Origin: JBGQMW01 sp963769845
GTDB taxonomy: Archaea > Thermoproteota > Bathyarchaeia > Bathyarchaeales > Bathycorpusculaceae
Length of the DNA: 46,908 bases
Assembly: GCA_963769845.1 (NCBI GenBank)
Contig: CAVYNL010000007.1
Location: 1-46,908, forward strand
Direction of reading: 5' to 3'
Part shown: piece by piece, positions 15,485-23,018 of the stretch
How the letters are laid out: the number at the start of each line of letters is the position of its first letter
Numbering within the stretch: the stretch's first letter is position 1
Notes under the pieces: generated by a model
The model's database searches: none
Told to the model about the DNA's origin: nothing
Seen by the model: only the letters and a program-made list of their open reading frames with translations
Position numbers and translations under genes: made by a program

Positions 15485-15509
15485 CCAAACCCCAAACCCC
15501 ACGTGAGTT

Positions 15510-16379
15510 CTATTTCGAAGATTGCAGTGTTTTCGGAAATTCTTCCATGAATTGGACGAAGATAGTCATTGCAGCAAATGTTTGGTCGAAAGTAGGTTTG
15601 TATTTGTGATGAGCGATTGCGTTTCTCACTTTGTCCCAAAGATCTTCGATGGTTATTTGGTCACTTTCTCCATCAATGCTCTGACAGTGGACGTAGTTTA
15701 GATTCTTGAGTTGTGATGCGTACCTTTGAGGACCTCCCCTTTCATTCTTGAAGGTCAACTTTTTTGTAGGATCTCTTTGAATTATCCCATCGACTGCAGC
15801 ATCAATGATTTCTTCCATTACATTGCATGACCAAAGGACAACGAGATTAAAAGAACCCCTATCGAAGAAAACAGGTATGAATCTACCATCGTCTATTTTT
15901 TCTATGATTTTTGCTGAATTTGGAAAACCTTCAAGTTCTTTTTCCCAAATCCTCTTTCTCTTTTTGAAAAAACCATCATCCAAATGTACATTGTCACGAA
16001 GGGAAATTCTTTGGCCTAAGACTGTTACTTCAACAATTGCCAAGGTAAGTGCCACAGTAGGGACAGAGAACGTTAGCAAGAATTGAAAAAGCCCATACAT
16101 GTCATTAGGGAATTTTGCAAGAAAGGGGAATGCAATTGCGAGAGTGCTAGTAATCAGGAAAAGAGAACCACGCAGATGGCCCATGTTAGGCACTTCTTGA
16201 GTTCGCGCAAAATTCTTTGAACCTAGACCCGATACCAATACCAATGCGAAGAACATAGGCACATAGAGCAGGAGTATTAGTCGGTTCAGCGCATAATCTA
16301 TTGTTATTTCCACTGCTAACCCAACTGCCAGAGGCGGTCCACTTATCCAAAAGAACCTAGGCCCATACAGTCTCCTCAT
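15510..16379 (-). CDS. Membrane-anchored HEPN-like protein
   Basis: A protein of about 289 residues with two halves. The N-terminal half has about four hydrophobic segments (near residues 8-25, 30-52, 72-92 and 96-122). The cytoplasmic C-terminal half ends in an all-alpha domain with DLWDKVRNAIAHHKYKPTFDQTFAAMTIFVQFM. RNAIAH is the Rx4H motif that marks HEPN ribonuclease domains, often toxins or antiviral effectors, so an RNase role is inferred. It is followed on the same strand order by two unknown genes upstream at 16462 and 17191, which may form one cassette. ATG 16379 is preferred over TTG 16391. Base composition is more A+T-rich than the flanking core genes. Confidence 0.6.
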   Translation of the reverse strand: MRRLYGPRFFWISGPPLAVGLAVEITIDYALNRLILLLYVPMFFALVLVSGLGSKNFARTQEVPNMGHLRGSLFLITSTLAIAFPFLAKFPNDMYGLFQFLLTFSVPTVALTLAIVEVTVLGQRISLRDNVHLDDGFFKKRKRIWEKELEGFPNSAKIIEKIDDGRFIPVFFDRGSFNLVVLWSCNVMEEIIDAAVDGIIQRDPTKKLTFKNERGGPQRYASQLKNLNYVHCQSIDGESDQITIEDLWDKVRNAIAHHKYKPTFDQTFAAMTIFVQFMEEFPKTLQSSK

Positions 16380-16461
16380 CGAACATAGCAAGGAATATTC
16401 CTTGCAACGTTGGTTGCTTCATTGTCTCGCTTTCCAATAGCGCGCGCGCAGTCTTCACTTA

Positions 16462-17130
16462 TCAATCACCAACTACGGCATTCCTTATTGACTCATTCTG
16501 CTCGTCCATCTTCGCCGTGACACCATCAGTGAAGAAAGGTGTGTAGCTGGGTGACTTTGGCACTTCTGCCGTGAGAATTACCATCTTCTCAATCGCAGAA
16601 ACGAACCATAGAACTGCACTATCAAGTGACTCTCCCACTTTCGCAGCACTCTTCACTGCTGCAATCAATCGAGCAGGACTTTCTTTGAACCTGTCAGTTG
16701 AAATAATGAAGAAGAGTTCCTCGATCGTCGCCAAATAGGCATAGAACAGGTAGAGATTAAGCCAAAGAATGCTAGGCTTGATTAGTCTTGACCTCTTTCT
16801 CAATATGTCTTCGAATATCTGGCTTTGCGCACGTTGACTCTGAAACTTAGCGATTTTAGTAATTGTTCCTGTCACCTGATCTTCAGGAAACTCGTTAGCC
16901 GACTTGTCAAGAACTCGTCCTAAAGTTCCTATTATTAGCAGAGTGCCCTTTTGGACTCGCCTGAGGTCAAACATCAGTGGAGAATAGACTTCATCAACAA
17001 CCGTTTTCCATTCTTCAGCTTTCACCTTTCGATCTTCTTGTCTCTCTTCGAAATAGTGTGTTGCATAAACTCCAGCGACGGTCCCACCTATTCCCAAGAT
17101 TGCACCAAGAGCTACTTCAACTGCAGACAT
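16462..17130 (-). CDS. Unknown protein with an N-terminal membrane anchor
   Basis: A 222-residue protein I do not recognise. The first 25 residues (VEVALGAILGIGGTVAGVYATHYF) form a membrane segment rich in small residues. Charged coiled-coil-like helix follows (EERQEDRKVKAEEWKTVVDEVY). The remainder looks alpha-helical, with a hydrophobic stretch near 120-140 (LNLYLFYAYLATIEELFFII). It is located 71 bases from the membrane HEPN gene on the same strand, so the two products could work together at the membrane. Expression and function are unknown. Confidence 0.55.
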   Translation of the reverse strand: MSAVEVALGAILGIGGTVAGVYATHYFEERQEDRKVKAEEWKTVVDEVYSPLMFDLRRVQKGTLLIIGTLGRVLDKSANEFPEDQVTGTITKIAKFQSQRAQSQIFEDILRKRSRLIKPSILWLNLYLFYAYLATIEELFFIISTDRFKESPARLIAAVKSAAKVGESLDSAVLWFVSAIEKMVILTAEVPKSPSYTPFFTDGVTAKMDEQNESIRNAVVGD

Positions 17131-17190
17131 GATCAGAGGCTAGGCTCTCTGTCGATTTAACTATTTCTGACCCATCGCGCGCGCTACTCA

Positions 17191-17445
17191 CTATATCTCT
17201 GTTCTATCAAGGAGCGTTATTTCGAGGTCATAACTACATTTCATGCACTTGAGAAAGACCTTATTCTTTTTGTTTCCATAGATTTGCCAACTGCCAAACC
17301 ACCGTTTCCCTTCTTCCGTGCAGTTGGGACAAGTCAACTCCACTAAGACCTCGTCTTTCTTTGACATAATGTAGTGGATTCCATCAACCACCTTTTCCGT
17401 AGTGTAAACGGAAGTGGGTTGCTTTCGTTCTTCTTCGCCAATCAC
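17191..17445 (-). CDS. Small zinc-ribbon protein
   Basis: An 84-residue protein with two Cys pairs, CPNC near residue 39 and CMKC near 67, spaced like a zinc ribbon, and short beta-strand stretches between them. No enzymatic domain is present; nucleic-acid or protein binding is possible. It starts with GTG at 17445, only five bases from the opposing GTG at 17451, leaving no room for two separate promoters, so one of these starts may be wrong. It may be the first gene of the minus-strand cassette leading to the HEPN protein. Confidence 0.55.
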   Translation of the reverse strand: MIGEEERKQPTSVYTTEKVVDGIHYIMSKKDEVLVELTCPNCTEEGKRWFGSWQIYGNKKNKVFLKCMKCSYDLEITLLDRTEI

Positions 17446-17450
17446 GGTTA

Positions 17451-17960
17451 GTGGGGCTTGACCTCTACAATGCTGTCGTTAAGGAGGCCACTGGATTGAA
17501 GGCCCAGACGTCGAAAGCTGACCCTGTTCTGAGCTACACTGATAGGCAAACAGTCAAAGACGACCTTGATAATGTAACGTTCAAGATGGCCATATATCTT
17601 GCACTCAGAGCGTTGAAATGGTTCAAGCATGACTGGCTGGGCAAGGTTGACCTTGAAGGATTCCTCATTCTCAAGTCAAGCCCTAACCATTACCATCTTG
17701 TTTTCAACGCGCCTGTTTCTTGGAGCAAAAATCTTCACGTCATCGCTTGGATTGCGCAGCGAGTCAAAAACAGGAGTCTCAACGCTTATGTGATTATGCA
17801 GTGTATCAAGGAGTCTTCTACTCTTCGCATAGGCCCTAAGGGAGACAAGCCTTCTCCCAGAATCGTCTTCCGCTACGGCAAACAGGACAAGCAAATCAAG
17901 AATTTCCTTGAGTATCGAAGGCTAATTCAGAGAACAATCAGGGAAATGGAAGAGGCATAG
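17451..17960 (+). CDS. Unknown mobile-element-type protein with an HxH motif
   Basis: A 169-residue protein. The segment LILKSSPNHYHLVFNAPVSW near residues 75-95 has an HxH motif flanked by strands, as in HUH nucleases or in primase-like folds (TSPGxYH). Further downstream SSTLRIGPKGDKPSPRIVFRYGKQD is strongly patterned. I recall similar proteins in thaumarchaeal and bathyarchaeal mobile regions, but cannot name the family. The N-terminus may be incomplete: the frame stays open upstream to 17403 without a start codon and meets the opposing gene head to head. Its function is not assignable. Confidence 0.5.
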   Translation: MGLDLYNAVVKEATGLKAQTSKADPVLSYTDRQTVKDDLDNVTFKMAIYLALRALKWFKHDWLGKVDLEGFLILKSSPNHYHLVFNAPVSWSKNLHVIAWIAQRVKNRSLNAYVIMQCIKESSTLRIGPKGDKPSPRIVFRYGKQDKQIKNFLEYRRLIQRTIREMEEA

Positions 17961-17983
17961 CGTGCAACCGAAAATATGAGTGA

Positions 17984-18670
17984 CTACGAATAGCGTTCTC
18001 CGAAGCTCCTAGCAACCGCGACCAAGTCTCGAATGTCCAATATCCCATCTCCAGTTACGTCTGCGCGAGAGTTCCATTTGGGGTCACCCGCACGACTGCC
18101 GAAACATGCTGCTGCTAACGCCACGTCTTTCATGTCCACTTTCATGTCACGATTCAGATCATAGAGAGCGGGGTTGGTCCAGTACGAGTAGGGGCTCATG
18201 AGAGGATAATGGTCCGTGTTGTTTGCATCGATTATGTAGGGCGTGTCCCCTATGCCGTCACCGTTCGAGTCTGTGCCGTTGTAGTCGCTCCAGTAATTTC
18301 CGCTGGAAGGATGGTCGTCATCCCAAAAGTTGCTTGAAAAGTACCCTGAAGAATAGTTTCCGTAGAGCCAATAATAGTCTGAGGCCACGTCCCTGTCGTT
18401 GCCCGCGAAGGAGTCGTGAAGGAAGAGGTTCCAGTCCGAATAATAGAGACAGACTCCGTAGCTGCTGTCGCGGATCATGCAGTCCTCTATCGTGTTATTG
18501 TTAGACTCGAAGAGCACGAGCCCTCCCCAATGCCAAAGCACCGTCACGTTCCCGCTTGTCACGTAGAGACGATTGTTTCCCAGCGACATGTTTGCCAAAG
18601 TGCAGTTGCTTGTCCCCGCTAGGAGCAGACCGTCCTTGTTTCCCGCAAAATCAAAATCCTTCACCGTCAC
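17984..18670 (-). CDS. Secreted beta-helix (NosD-like) protein with dockerin, C-terminal part of a frameshifted gene
   Basis: Second part of a large extracellular protein. It has more beta-helix rungs (NNTIEDCMIRDSSYGVCLYYS), the NosD-type end motif SSGNYWSDYNGTDSNGDGIGDTPYIID, and a C-terminal dockerin with two calcium loops: DLNRDMKVDMKD and DVTGDGILDIRD. Dockerins bind cohesin domains and tether proteins into larger complexes. The apparent start here is not real: restoring one G near 18687 (GYLALVNCANVTVKDF) fuses this part to the N-terminal part at 18667-19677. Cohesin partners are not visible in this window. Confidence 0.8.
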   Translation of the reverse strand: MTVKDFDFAGNKDGLLLAGTSNCTLANMSLGNNRLYVTSGNVTVLWHWGGLVLFESNNNTIEDCMIRDSSYGVCLYYSDWNLFLHDSFAGNDRDVASDYYWLYGNYSSGYFSSNFWDDDHPSSGNYWSDYNGTDSNGDGIGDTPYIIDANNTDHYPLMSPYSYWTNPALYDLNRDMKVDMKDVALAAACFGSRAGDPKWNSRADVTGDGILDIRDLVAVARSFGERYS

Positions 18671-19677
18671 GTTCGCGCAGTTGACAACGCCAAGTAACCA
18701 GCATCAGGAAAGTTGGATGGGTCATTTTCCAAGTCTCTGCTGTTCGTCATGTAGTAGATTCTCTTGCCGTCAACAGTGTTGGAAGCGTCTATGTCCTGCA
18801 CGAAAACAGCAGAGGTGTTCCACCCCCAGATGATCAGATTGCTCTGCAGCAGATTCGTCAAGTTGTTCCTCCGAAAAGTGTTCCTGTAATTCCACTGGTA
18901 GAAACTTCCCTTAACAATTAGGTTCACATGGGAATTGTTTGAGAGTACGTTGCCATCAAACAGGTTGTTCGACGGAACAACATAGGTATTCATGTTGGGC
19001 ATCAGGTCCATGCCGACTGCGCAGTCTCTTACCGTGTTGTTGATGAAGTTGCAGTCTTCGGTATCGCCGTCAACGCTTATCCCAGAGTACGAGTTGTTTA
19101 TTAGGTTGTTGCTGACCGTGTTGTTGCGGCTTTGTGACCCGCCCATGTCGATCCCGTAGCCAACAATGTTCGAAATGGTGTTTCCATTGAGGTTTGCCCC
19201 ATAACCATCACCGACGCCTATTCCCACACTACCATTCGATATGATGTTGTTCTCAACATCGACGCCACTGAGTCCCATGACGGCATAAACACAGGAATCA
19301 TAAGGCCATGGCCACTTCAGGCCAGCGTTTCTTATGGTGAAGTTTGAGATACTGGCATAACTAGCTGTTATCAGGGCTACGGTGCTCGTTCCATTGCCGT
19401 CGATGATTGTTGTTTTGCTATCTTCTCCGACAAGCGTCAGGGGCCTGTTGATCTCGATGTGTTCATAGTAGGTTCCGTTTCTTACGAACACCGTGTCTCC
19501 AGAGACCGCGGCATTGATTGCCGCTTGAATCGTCGAATAATCATCTGGGACAAAGATTGTCGCAGGATTCGACCAAACTGGCAGAACAGTGATTTTCGGA
19601 GCCAGTGCTATGATCATCGCAAGAGAGAACATCAATCCAAGGAATGACCGCTTCAGCAATCTTCTTCGAATGCACAC
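18667..19677 (-). CDS. Secreted beta-helix (NosD-like) protein, N-terminal part of a frameshifted gene
   Basis: First part of a secreted right-handed beta-helix protein. A signal peptide is evident (basic MCIRRRLLKR, then a hydrophobic core to about residue 35). The mature part begins with the typical ATIFVPDDYSTIQAAINAAVSGDTVFV and then many Asn-rich rungs (NNIISNGSVGIGVG, NNTVSNNLINNSYSGI). Such proteins bind or cleave polysaccharides, or act as surface scaffolds; no catalytic residues can be pinned down. The frame breaks near 18687 and continues at 17984-18670, giving a whole protein of about 565 residues. Palindromic element copy 4 lies about 60-75 bases upstream of GTG 19677. Confidence 0.8.
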   Translation of the reverse strand: MCIRRRLLKRSFLGLMFSLAMIIALAPKITVLPVWSNPATIFVPDDYSTIQAAINAAVSGDTVFVRNGTYYEHIEINRPLTLVGEDSKTTIIDGNGTSTVALITASYASISNFTIRNAGLKWPWPYDSCVYAVMGLSGVDVENNIISNGSVGIGVGDGYGANLNGNTISNIVGYGIDMGGSQSRNNTVSNNLINNSYSGISVDGDTEDCNFINNTVRDCAVGMDLMPNMNTYVVPSNNLFDGNVLSNNSHVNLIVKGSFYQWNYRNTFRRNNLTNLLQSNLIIWGWNTSAVFVQDIDASNTVDGKRIYYMTNSRDLENDPSNFPDAGYLALSTART

Positions 19678-19733
19678 TGGGTAGAACGAAAAGATAACAT
19701 TTTTGGATGAGTGTAGTGGGGTTTGGGGTATGG

Positions 19734-19751
19734 GGGATAAAACTTTACTCC
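19734..19751. promoter_or_regulatory. Shared palindromic promoter element, copy 4 (beta-helix/flavoprotein intergenic region)
   Basis: GGGATAAAACTTTACTCC, identical at 18 of 18 positions to copy 3. It sits between divergent genes and is preceded on the plus strand by three G-runs (GGGGTTTGGGGTATGGGGG). Being palindromic it could serve the beta-helix gene, the flavoprotein gene or both. Confidence 0.55.
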
Positions 19752-19821
19752 AACAACAAATCTTTGACGTTGCGGAAAAGTTATAGCTGACCTTGGATAA
19801 GCACCGATTAGTGAGAAAAAC

Positions 19822-20402
19822 ATGGCTTCTCTGTGTGTTGTCGGGTTTGTTGCTAGTCCAAGGAAGGGAATGAATACTGACACGCTGTTGGGAGAGTGCT
19901 TGAAGGAGCCAAGTCTGTGGGTGCTGATACCGAGAAAATCTATCTGAATGATTTGGAGATAAAGCCTTGCCAAGCGTGTGCAGAATACCCAGCCCCTAAG
20001 TTTTGCTGGTATGAAGACGGAATGGCAAAGATATACAACGCCATTGAGAAGGCAGATGTGTTGGTGATAGGCACTCCCGCTTACTACGATTCCATTAGTG
20101 CTCAACTCAAACTGGTTATCGACCGTTCAAACTGTCTGACGAAAATGATTACACTTGCTGACGGCAAGGTGACGTTCAAATCCAGAGTTGAAAAGAGGAA
20201 AAAAGGTATTTTCGTTTGGGTTGCAGACTTCTCACGAAACCCAGAATGTGCTTTGGCAACGATGAGGCTCTGGTGCAAAGATGCGAATGTTGAGCTGGTT
20301 GACGTATTGACCGTTACGGATTCAGACCGTGGAGAAGGAGCCAGAAACCAAGAAGCATTGTTGACAAAGGCTTATGAGATTGGAGCTTCATTGGACCGCT
20401 AA
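19822..20402 (+). CDS. Flavodoxin-fold NADPH-dependent FMN reductase / iron-sulfur flavoprotein (frameshifted)
   Basis: Flavoprotein of about 193 residues. The FMN phosphate loop is VGFVASPRKGMNTDTLL at residues 7-23, and IGTPAYYDSISAQLKLVIDR near 90 is the second flavin-binding region. A CQACAEYPAPKFC motif near 50 resembles the cysteine cluster of iron-sulfur flavoproteins. The main reading frame starts at 19896, but the true start is ATG 19822: one base is missing near 19890-19896 (LLGE joined to VLEGAKSVGADTEK). It probably passes electrons between a reductant and an unknown acceptor. GTGAG precedes the ATG. Confidence 0.78.
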
Positions 20403-20568
20403 TGTTCAAATGCGAATAGAGACTACTTCTACCAGTCTGTTTAAGCCAGTTTGACCCTTCTTTCCATTAGAAGAAAACGGTCATGTGAAGACGGACTTCG
20501 GGAGATGTCTCCAACCAAAACCCATTAAACTTAATGTCACATACTACACGTGAGGCTGAGTTGGGTTG

Positions 20569-21165
20569 ATGAGTATTTACGCGAAGAGCGTTGACGGTGT
20601 ATGGTTCGGAGTTGTCTGCGAAGACGAGAGAGTGTTTGCTACGAGCTTTGCTTTTGATGAGAAGAGTGTTTTGAGGGGTTTGAGGGACAGCCTTCCGTTG
20701 AACATTGTCCCAGAGCGACCGAGCAGAGTCTCGGGTTTTGCTGAGCATGTGATTGGTGTTCTGAAGAATGTTTATGATGGCAAGGATATTGCGGACAGCG
20801 TTCCTTTGAATTTGGACCGCTTGTCTGGTTATACGAGGCGGGTTATTGAAGCCGTGTGCATGATTCCCGTGGGCTATGTGTCTTCGTATGGTTTGGTCGC
20901 GAAGGCTGTTGGTGGAGCTCCGAGGGCGGTTGGCCATGCCATGGCCACGAACCCTTATGCTCCGTTGTGCCCGTGTCATAGGGTTGTTGGCTCAGACTTT
21001 GGCTTGTGCGGTTACGGTGGAGGCTTGAAGGTGAAGCTTGCGTTTCTCAAGCGGGAGAGGAGGGGTTTTGTTTCTGAGCGGGACATTGCTGTCGGTAAGG
21101 GGAAGCTCCACGTTTTTCCTGTTGAGCGTGTTTTGGAGAAGGCCAAGAAGAAGGGTAAACGTTAA
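20569..21165 (+). CDS. ogt: Methylated-DNA--protein-cysteine methyltransferase
   Basis: Suicide DNA-repair protein that removes methyl groups from O6-methylguanine onto its own cysteine. The active site CPCHRVVGS is at about residue 140. Other family parts are the helix-turn-helix IPVGYVSSYGLVAKAVGGAPRAVGHAMATNP and the C-terminal GLKVKLAFLKRE. Length is 198 residues, with a C-terminal basic tail. ATG 20569 directly follows a TTG that is also in frame. A TATA-like attaaacttaa lies at 20525-20535. nadM follows 41 bases later on the same strand. Confidence 0.95.
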   Translation: MSIYAKSVDGVWFGVVCEDERVFATSFAFDEKSVLRGLRDSLPLNIVPERPSRVSGFAEHVIGVLKNVYDGKDIADSVPLNLDRLSGYTRRVIEAVCMIPVGYVSSYGLVAKAVGGAPRAVGHAMATNPYAPLCPCHRVVGSDFGLCGYGGGLKVKLAFLKRERRGFVSERDIAVGKGKLHVFPVERVLEKAKKKGKR

Positions 21166-21206
21166 TTTGTTTTGCATGTCATAGGGTGAGCTGGGAGGTT
21201 TCGGGG

Positions 21207-21731
21207 GTGGTTGGTCGCGGGTTGTATGTTGGGAGGTTTCAGCCTTTTCATCTGGGGCATCTTTATGCTGTGAGGAAGATTCTGGATGAGGCTGAGGAGC
21301 TCGTGCTCGTCGTGGGCAGTGCGCAGTACAGTCATACTGTTAGCAACCCGTTTACGGCTGGCGAACGGTTGGTGATGATTCGTGGGGCGTTGCTGGATGA
21401 GAAGGTGGACCTGTGCCGTGTTTGGCTCGTGCCCGTGCCCGATGTGCATCTGCACATGATGTGGGTTTCGGCGTTGGAAGGTTACACGCCGCGGTTTGTG
21501 GCGGTCTACTCGAATGAGCCGTTGACACGGAGGCTTTTCATGGAGGCGGGTTACAAGGTGAAGAACATCCCCCTCTACGACAGGAAAGTGTATTCTTCGA
21601 CGGAGATCAGGCAGAGGATGGTCAAGGGCGAGGCTTGGGAGAAATACGTGCCCAAGAAGGTGGCGAGTTTCGTAAAGGAAATAGACGGGGTTAACCGTCT
21701 CCGCGACCTGAACAAGAGCGACAAGCTATAA
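21207..21731 (+). CDS. nadM: Nicotinamide-nucleotide adenylyltransferase
   Basis: Archaeal NMN adenylyltransferase, which condenses NMN or NaMN with ATP to form NAD or its deamido form. Nucleotidyl-transferase motifs are GRFQPFHLGHLYAV at the N-terminus (HxGH) and YSSTEIRQRM (the ISSTxIR motif) near residue 130. GTG 21207 is chosen because a strong ribosome binding site (GGGAGG, eight bases upstream) and the family N-terminus agree; an in-frame GTG at 21186 is less likely. At 174 residues it has normal length. It probably forms an operon with the MGMT gene upstream. Confidence 0.94.
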   Translation: MVGRGLYVGRFQPFHLGHLYAVRKILDEAEELVLVVGSAQYSHTVSNPFTAGERLVMIRGALLDEKVDLCRVWLVPVPDVHLHMMWVSALEGYTPRFVAVYSNEPLTRRLFMEAGYKVKNIPLYDRKVYSSTEIRQRMVKGEAWEKYVPKKVASFVKEIDGVNRLRDLNKSDKL

Positions 21732-21783
21732 CAAGAACTTGCCTCATCCGGCCAGGCCCCGGCAGACGTTCTGACCAGGTCTC

Positions 21784-22127
21784 TCTCAATACCGGCCAAA
21801 AACTTTCTTCTTTTGCCGGCCAAATTCGCTCTGCTTCGCGCGTGTTGTCTGTGCTCTCAATTCTCTGGAGAAAGAATGTTCTTCAGTCTCGGGTCAATCT
21901 TCCCGTTGCGCTTTTTTGATCCGTCCAGGGATCCCAAACGACGCCTCAAAGATCTTTTCTTTTCACCAGTCGAGTTGCATGTTGCTTTTCTGTGCTGGAG
22001 GCAGAGGTCTCAATTGACCGGTCAAACTTTTTTTCTACTGACAAGGCAAACTCCATGCCGTTCTCATGTGCCTTGACTGGCCTCTCAATTGACAACTCAA
22101 AAATGTTTTCTATTGAGTGGTCAATCT
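21784..22127. repeat. Three imperfect copies of a 45-nt palindrome-rich repeat in a convergent intergenic region
   Basis: Copies are at 21784-21826 (43 bases), 22008-22052 and 22083-22127. Each runs TCTCAAT, a short palindromic half (CCGGCC, TTGACCGGTCAA or TTGACAACTCAA), a T-rich spacer ending TTTTCTA or TTCTTTT, then a second palindromic half (GCCGGCC, CTGACAAGGCAA or TTGAGTGGTCAA). The arms vary together, suggesting conserved pairing rather than sequence. The 21732-22120 interval holds no gene. It lies between the 3' ends of nadM and the SAM hydrolase, so the T-runs may also end transcription from both sides; the last copy overlaps the hydrolase stop codon. Confidence 0.6.
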
Positions 22128-22969
22128 GAAGCTGTGGTTGAACTGTGTTTGGTCTTGGCGTTGTTTGTTCTTTGGGGAAGTTGGATTGTTGTTTTGTCTC
22201 CGGTTTTGGTTTTGTAGGTTTTTGCGGCGTTGTCTTGGTTTAGGCTGATTTCGAGGAAGTTGTGGCTTCCGATGAGTGCTAGGGGTTTGTGAGGCTGGGC
22301 TTCTGTGTATGTTTTGCAGAGTTTTAGTCTGAGCTGGGTGTTCCCGATTTTGATGTTGATTTGGGGTTTTGACTGTATGAGGTTGAGGTGTTTCGGTTGG
22401 TAGTTTGTGATTATGTTGCCGAAGGTGTCTATGTGGATTACTTCGCCGACTAGTGCATTTTGCCTCTTCGTGACGTGCGCGTAGGTGGGAGCGGCGGTCT
22501 TGGTGGTTTTCGGTCCGAACGCGTTTGGTGATGTCCCGTTTGCCAGATGTGCAGCTGCGGGTGCGAAGATGTCTCTGCCGTGGAAGGTGTTCGAGATGTG
22601 GGGCAGCATGAGTTTTCGATTGGTGATTCTGTGGATGCTCTTCGGGCCGCTGTCGTTGTTTGCTGCTAGGGCTAGGACCCCGTTGTCAGGGCCGACGTAG
22701 TAGCCCTTGCTTGTCTGGATGATTATGGGCTGCCTCTCCGTGCCGACGCCTGGGTCTATGACTGCAACGTGAATCGTGCCCTCGGGAAAATATGGTGCTG
22801 CACATGCCAGCGTAAAGGCGCCCATCCTCACGTCATACTTTGCTATCTCGTTTGAGATGTCAACGATGTTTGCCCCGGGGCATATGTCGAAGATGACGGC
22901 TTTCATTTCTGCTACGTATGGGTCTCTCAGACCAAAATCGGTTGTCAGACTGATGATCGGGCGGAGCAT
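22121..22969 (-). CDS. S-adenosyl-L-methionine hydrolase (adenosine-forming), DUF62 family
   Basis: Homologue of archaeal SAM hydroxide adenosyltransferases, related to chlorinase and fluorinase enzymes. These split SAM to adenosine and methionine. Family motifs: ISLTTDFGLRDPYVAEMK at the N-terminus, VIDPGVGTER near residue 70 and FHGRDIFAPAAAHLA near 128. These supply the Asp-Arg-His triad described for the archaeal enzymes. GNIITNY near 185 belongs to the C-terminal barrel. At 282 residues it has normal length, with a Lys/Thr-rich C-terminal tail of about 20 residues that looks poorly conserved. It is transcribed away from an ECF S component. Confidence 0.93.
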   Translation of the reverse strand: MLRPIISLTTDFGLRDPYVAEMKAVIFDICPGANIVDISNEIAKYDVRMGAFTLACAAPYFPEGTIHVAVIDPGVGTERQPIIIQTSKGYYVGPDNGVLALAANNDSGPKSIHRITNRKLMLPHISNTFHGRDIFAPAAAHLANGTSPNAFGPKTTKTAAPTYAHVTKRQNALVGEVIHIDTFGNIITNYQPKHLNLIQSKPQINIKIGNTQLRLKLCKTYTEAQPHKPLALIGSHNFLEISLNQDNAAKTYKTKTGDKTTIQLPQRTNNAKTKHSSTTASD

Positions 22970-23018
22970 AAATCACTTATAAACAGATTCGGAATAACTG
23001 TTTTTCCACCAGGACGGA

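Noticed and set aside
16437..17185. GCGCGCGC runs between accessory genes as possible binding sites
   Set aside because: Similar short runs occur at several unrelated places (12747, 27180, 39325), with no consistent position or partner motif.
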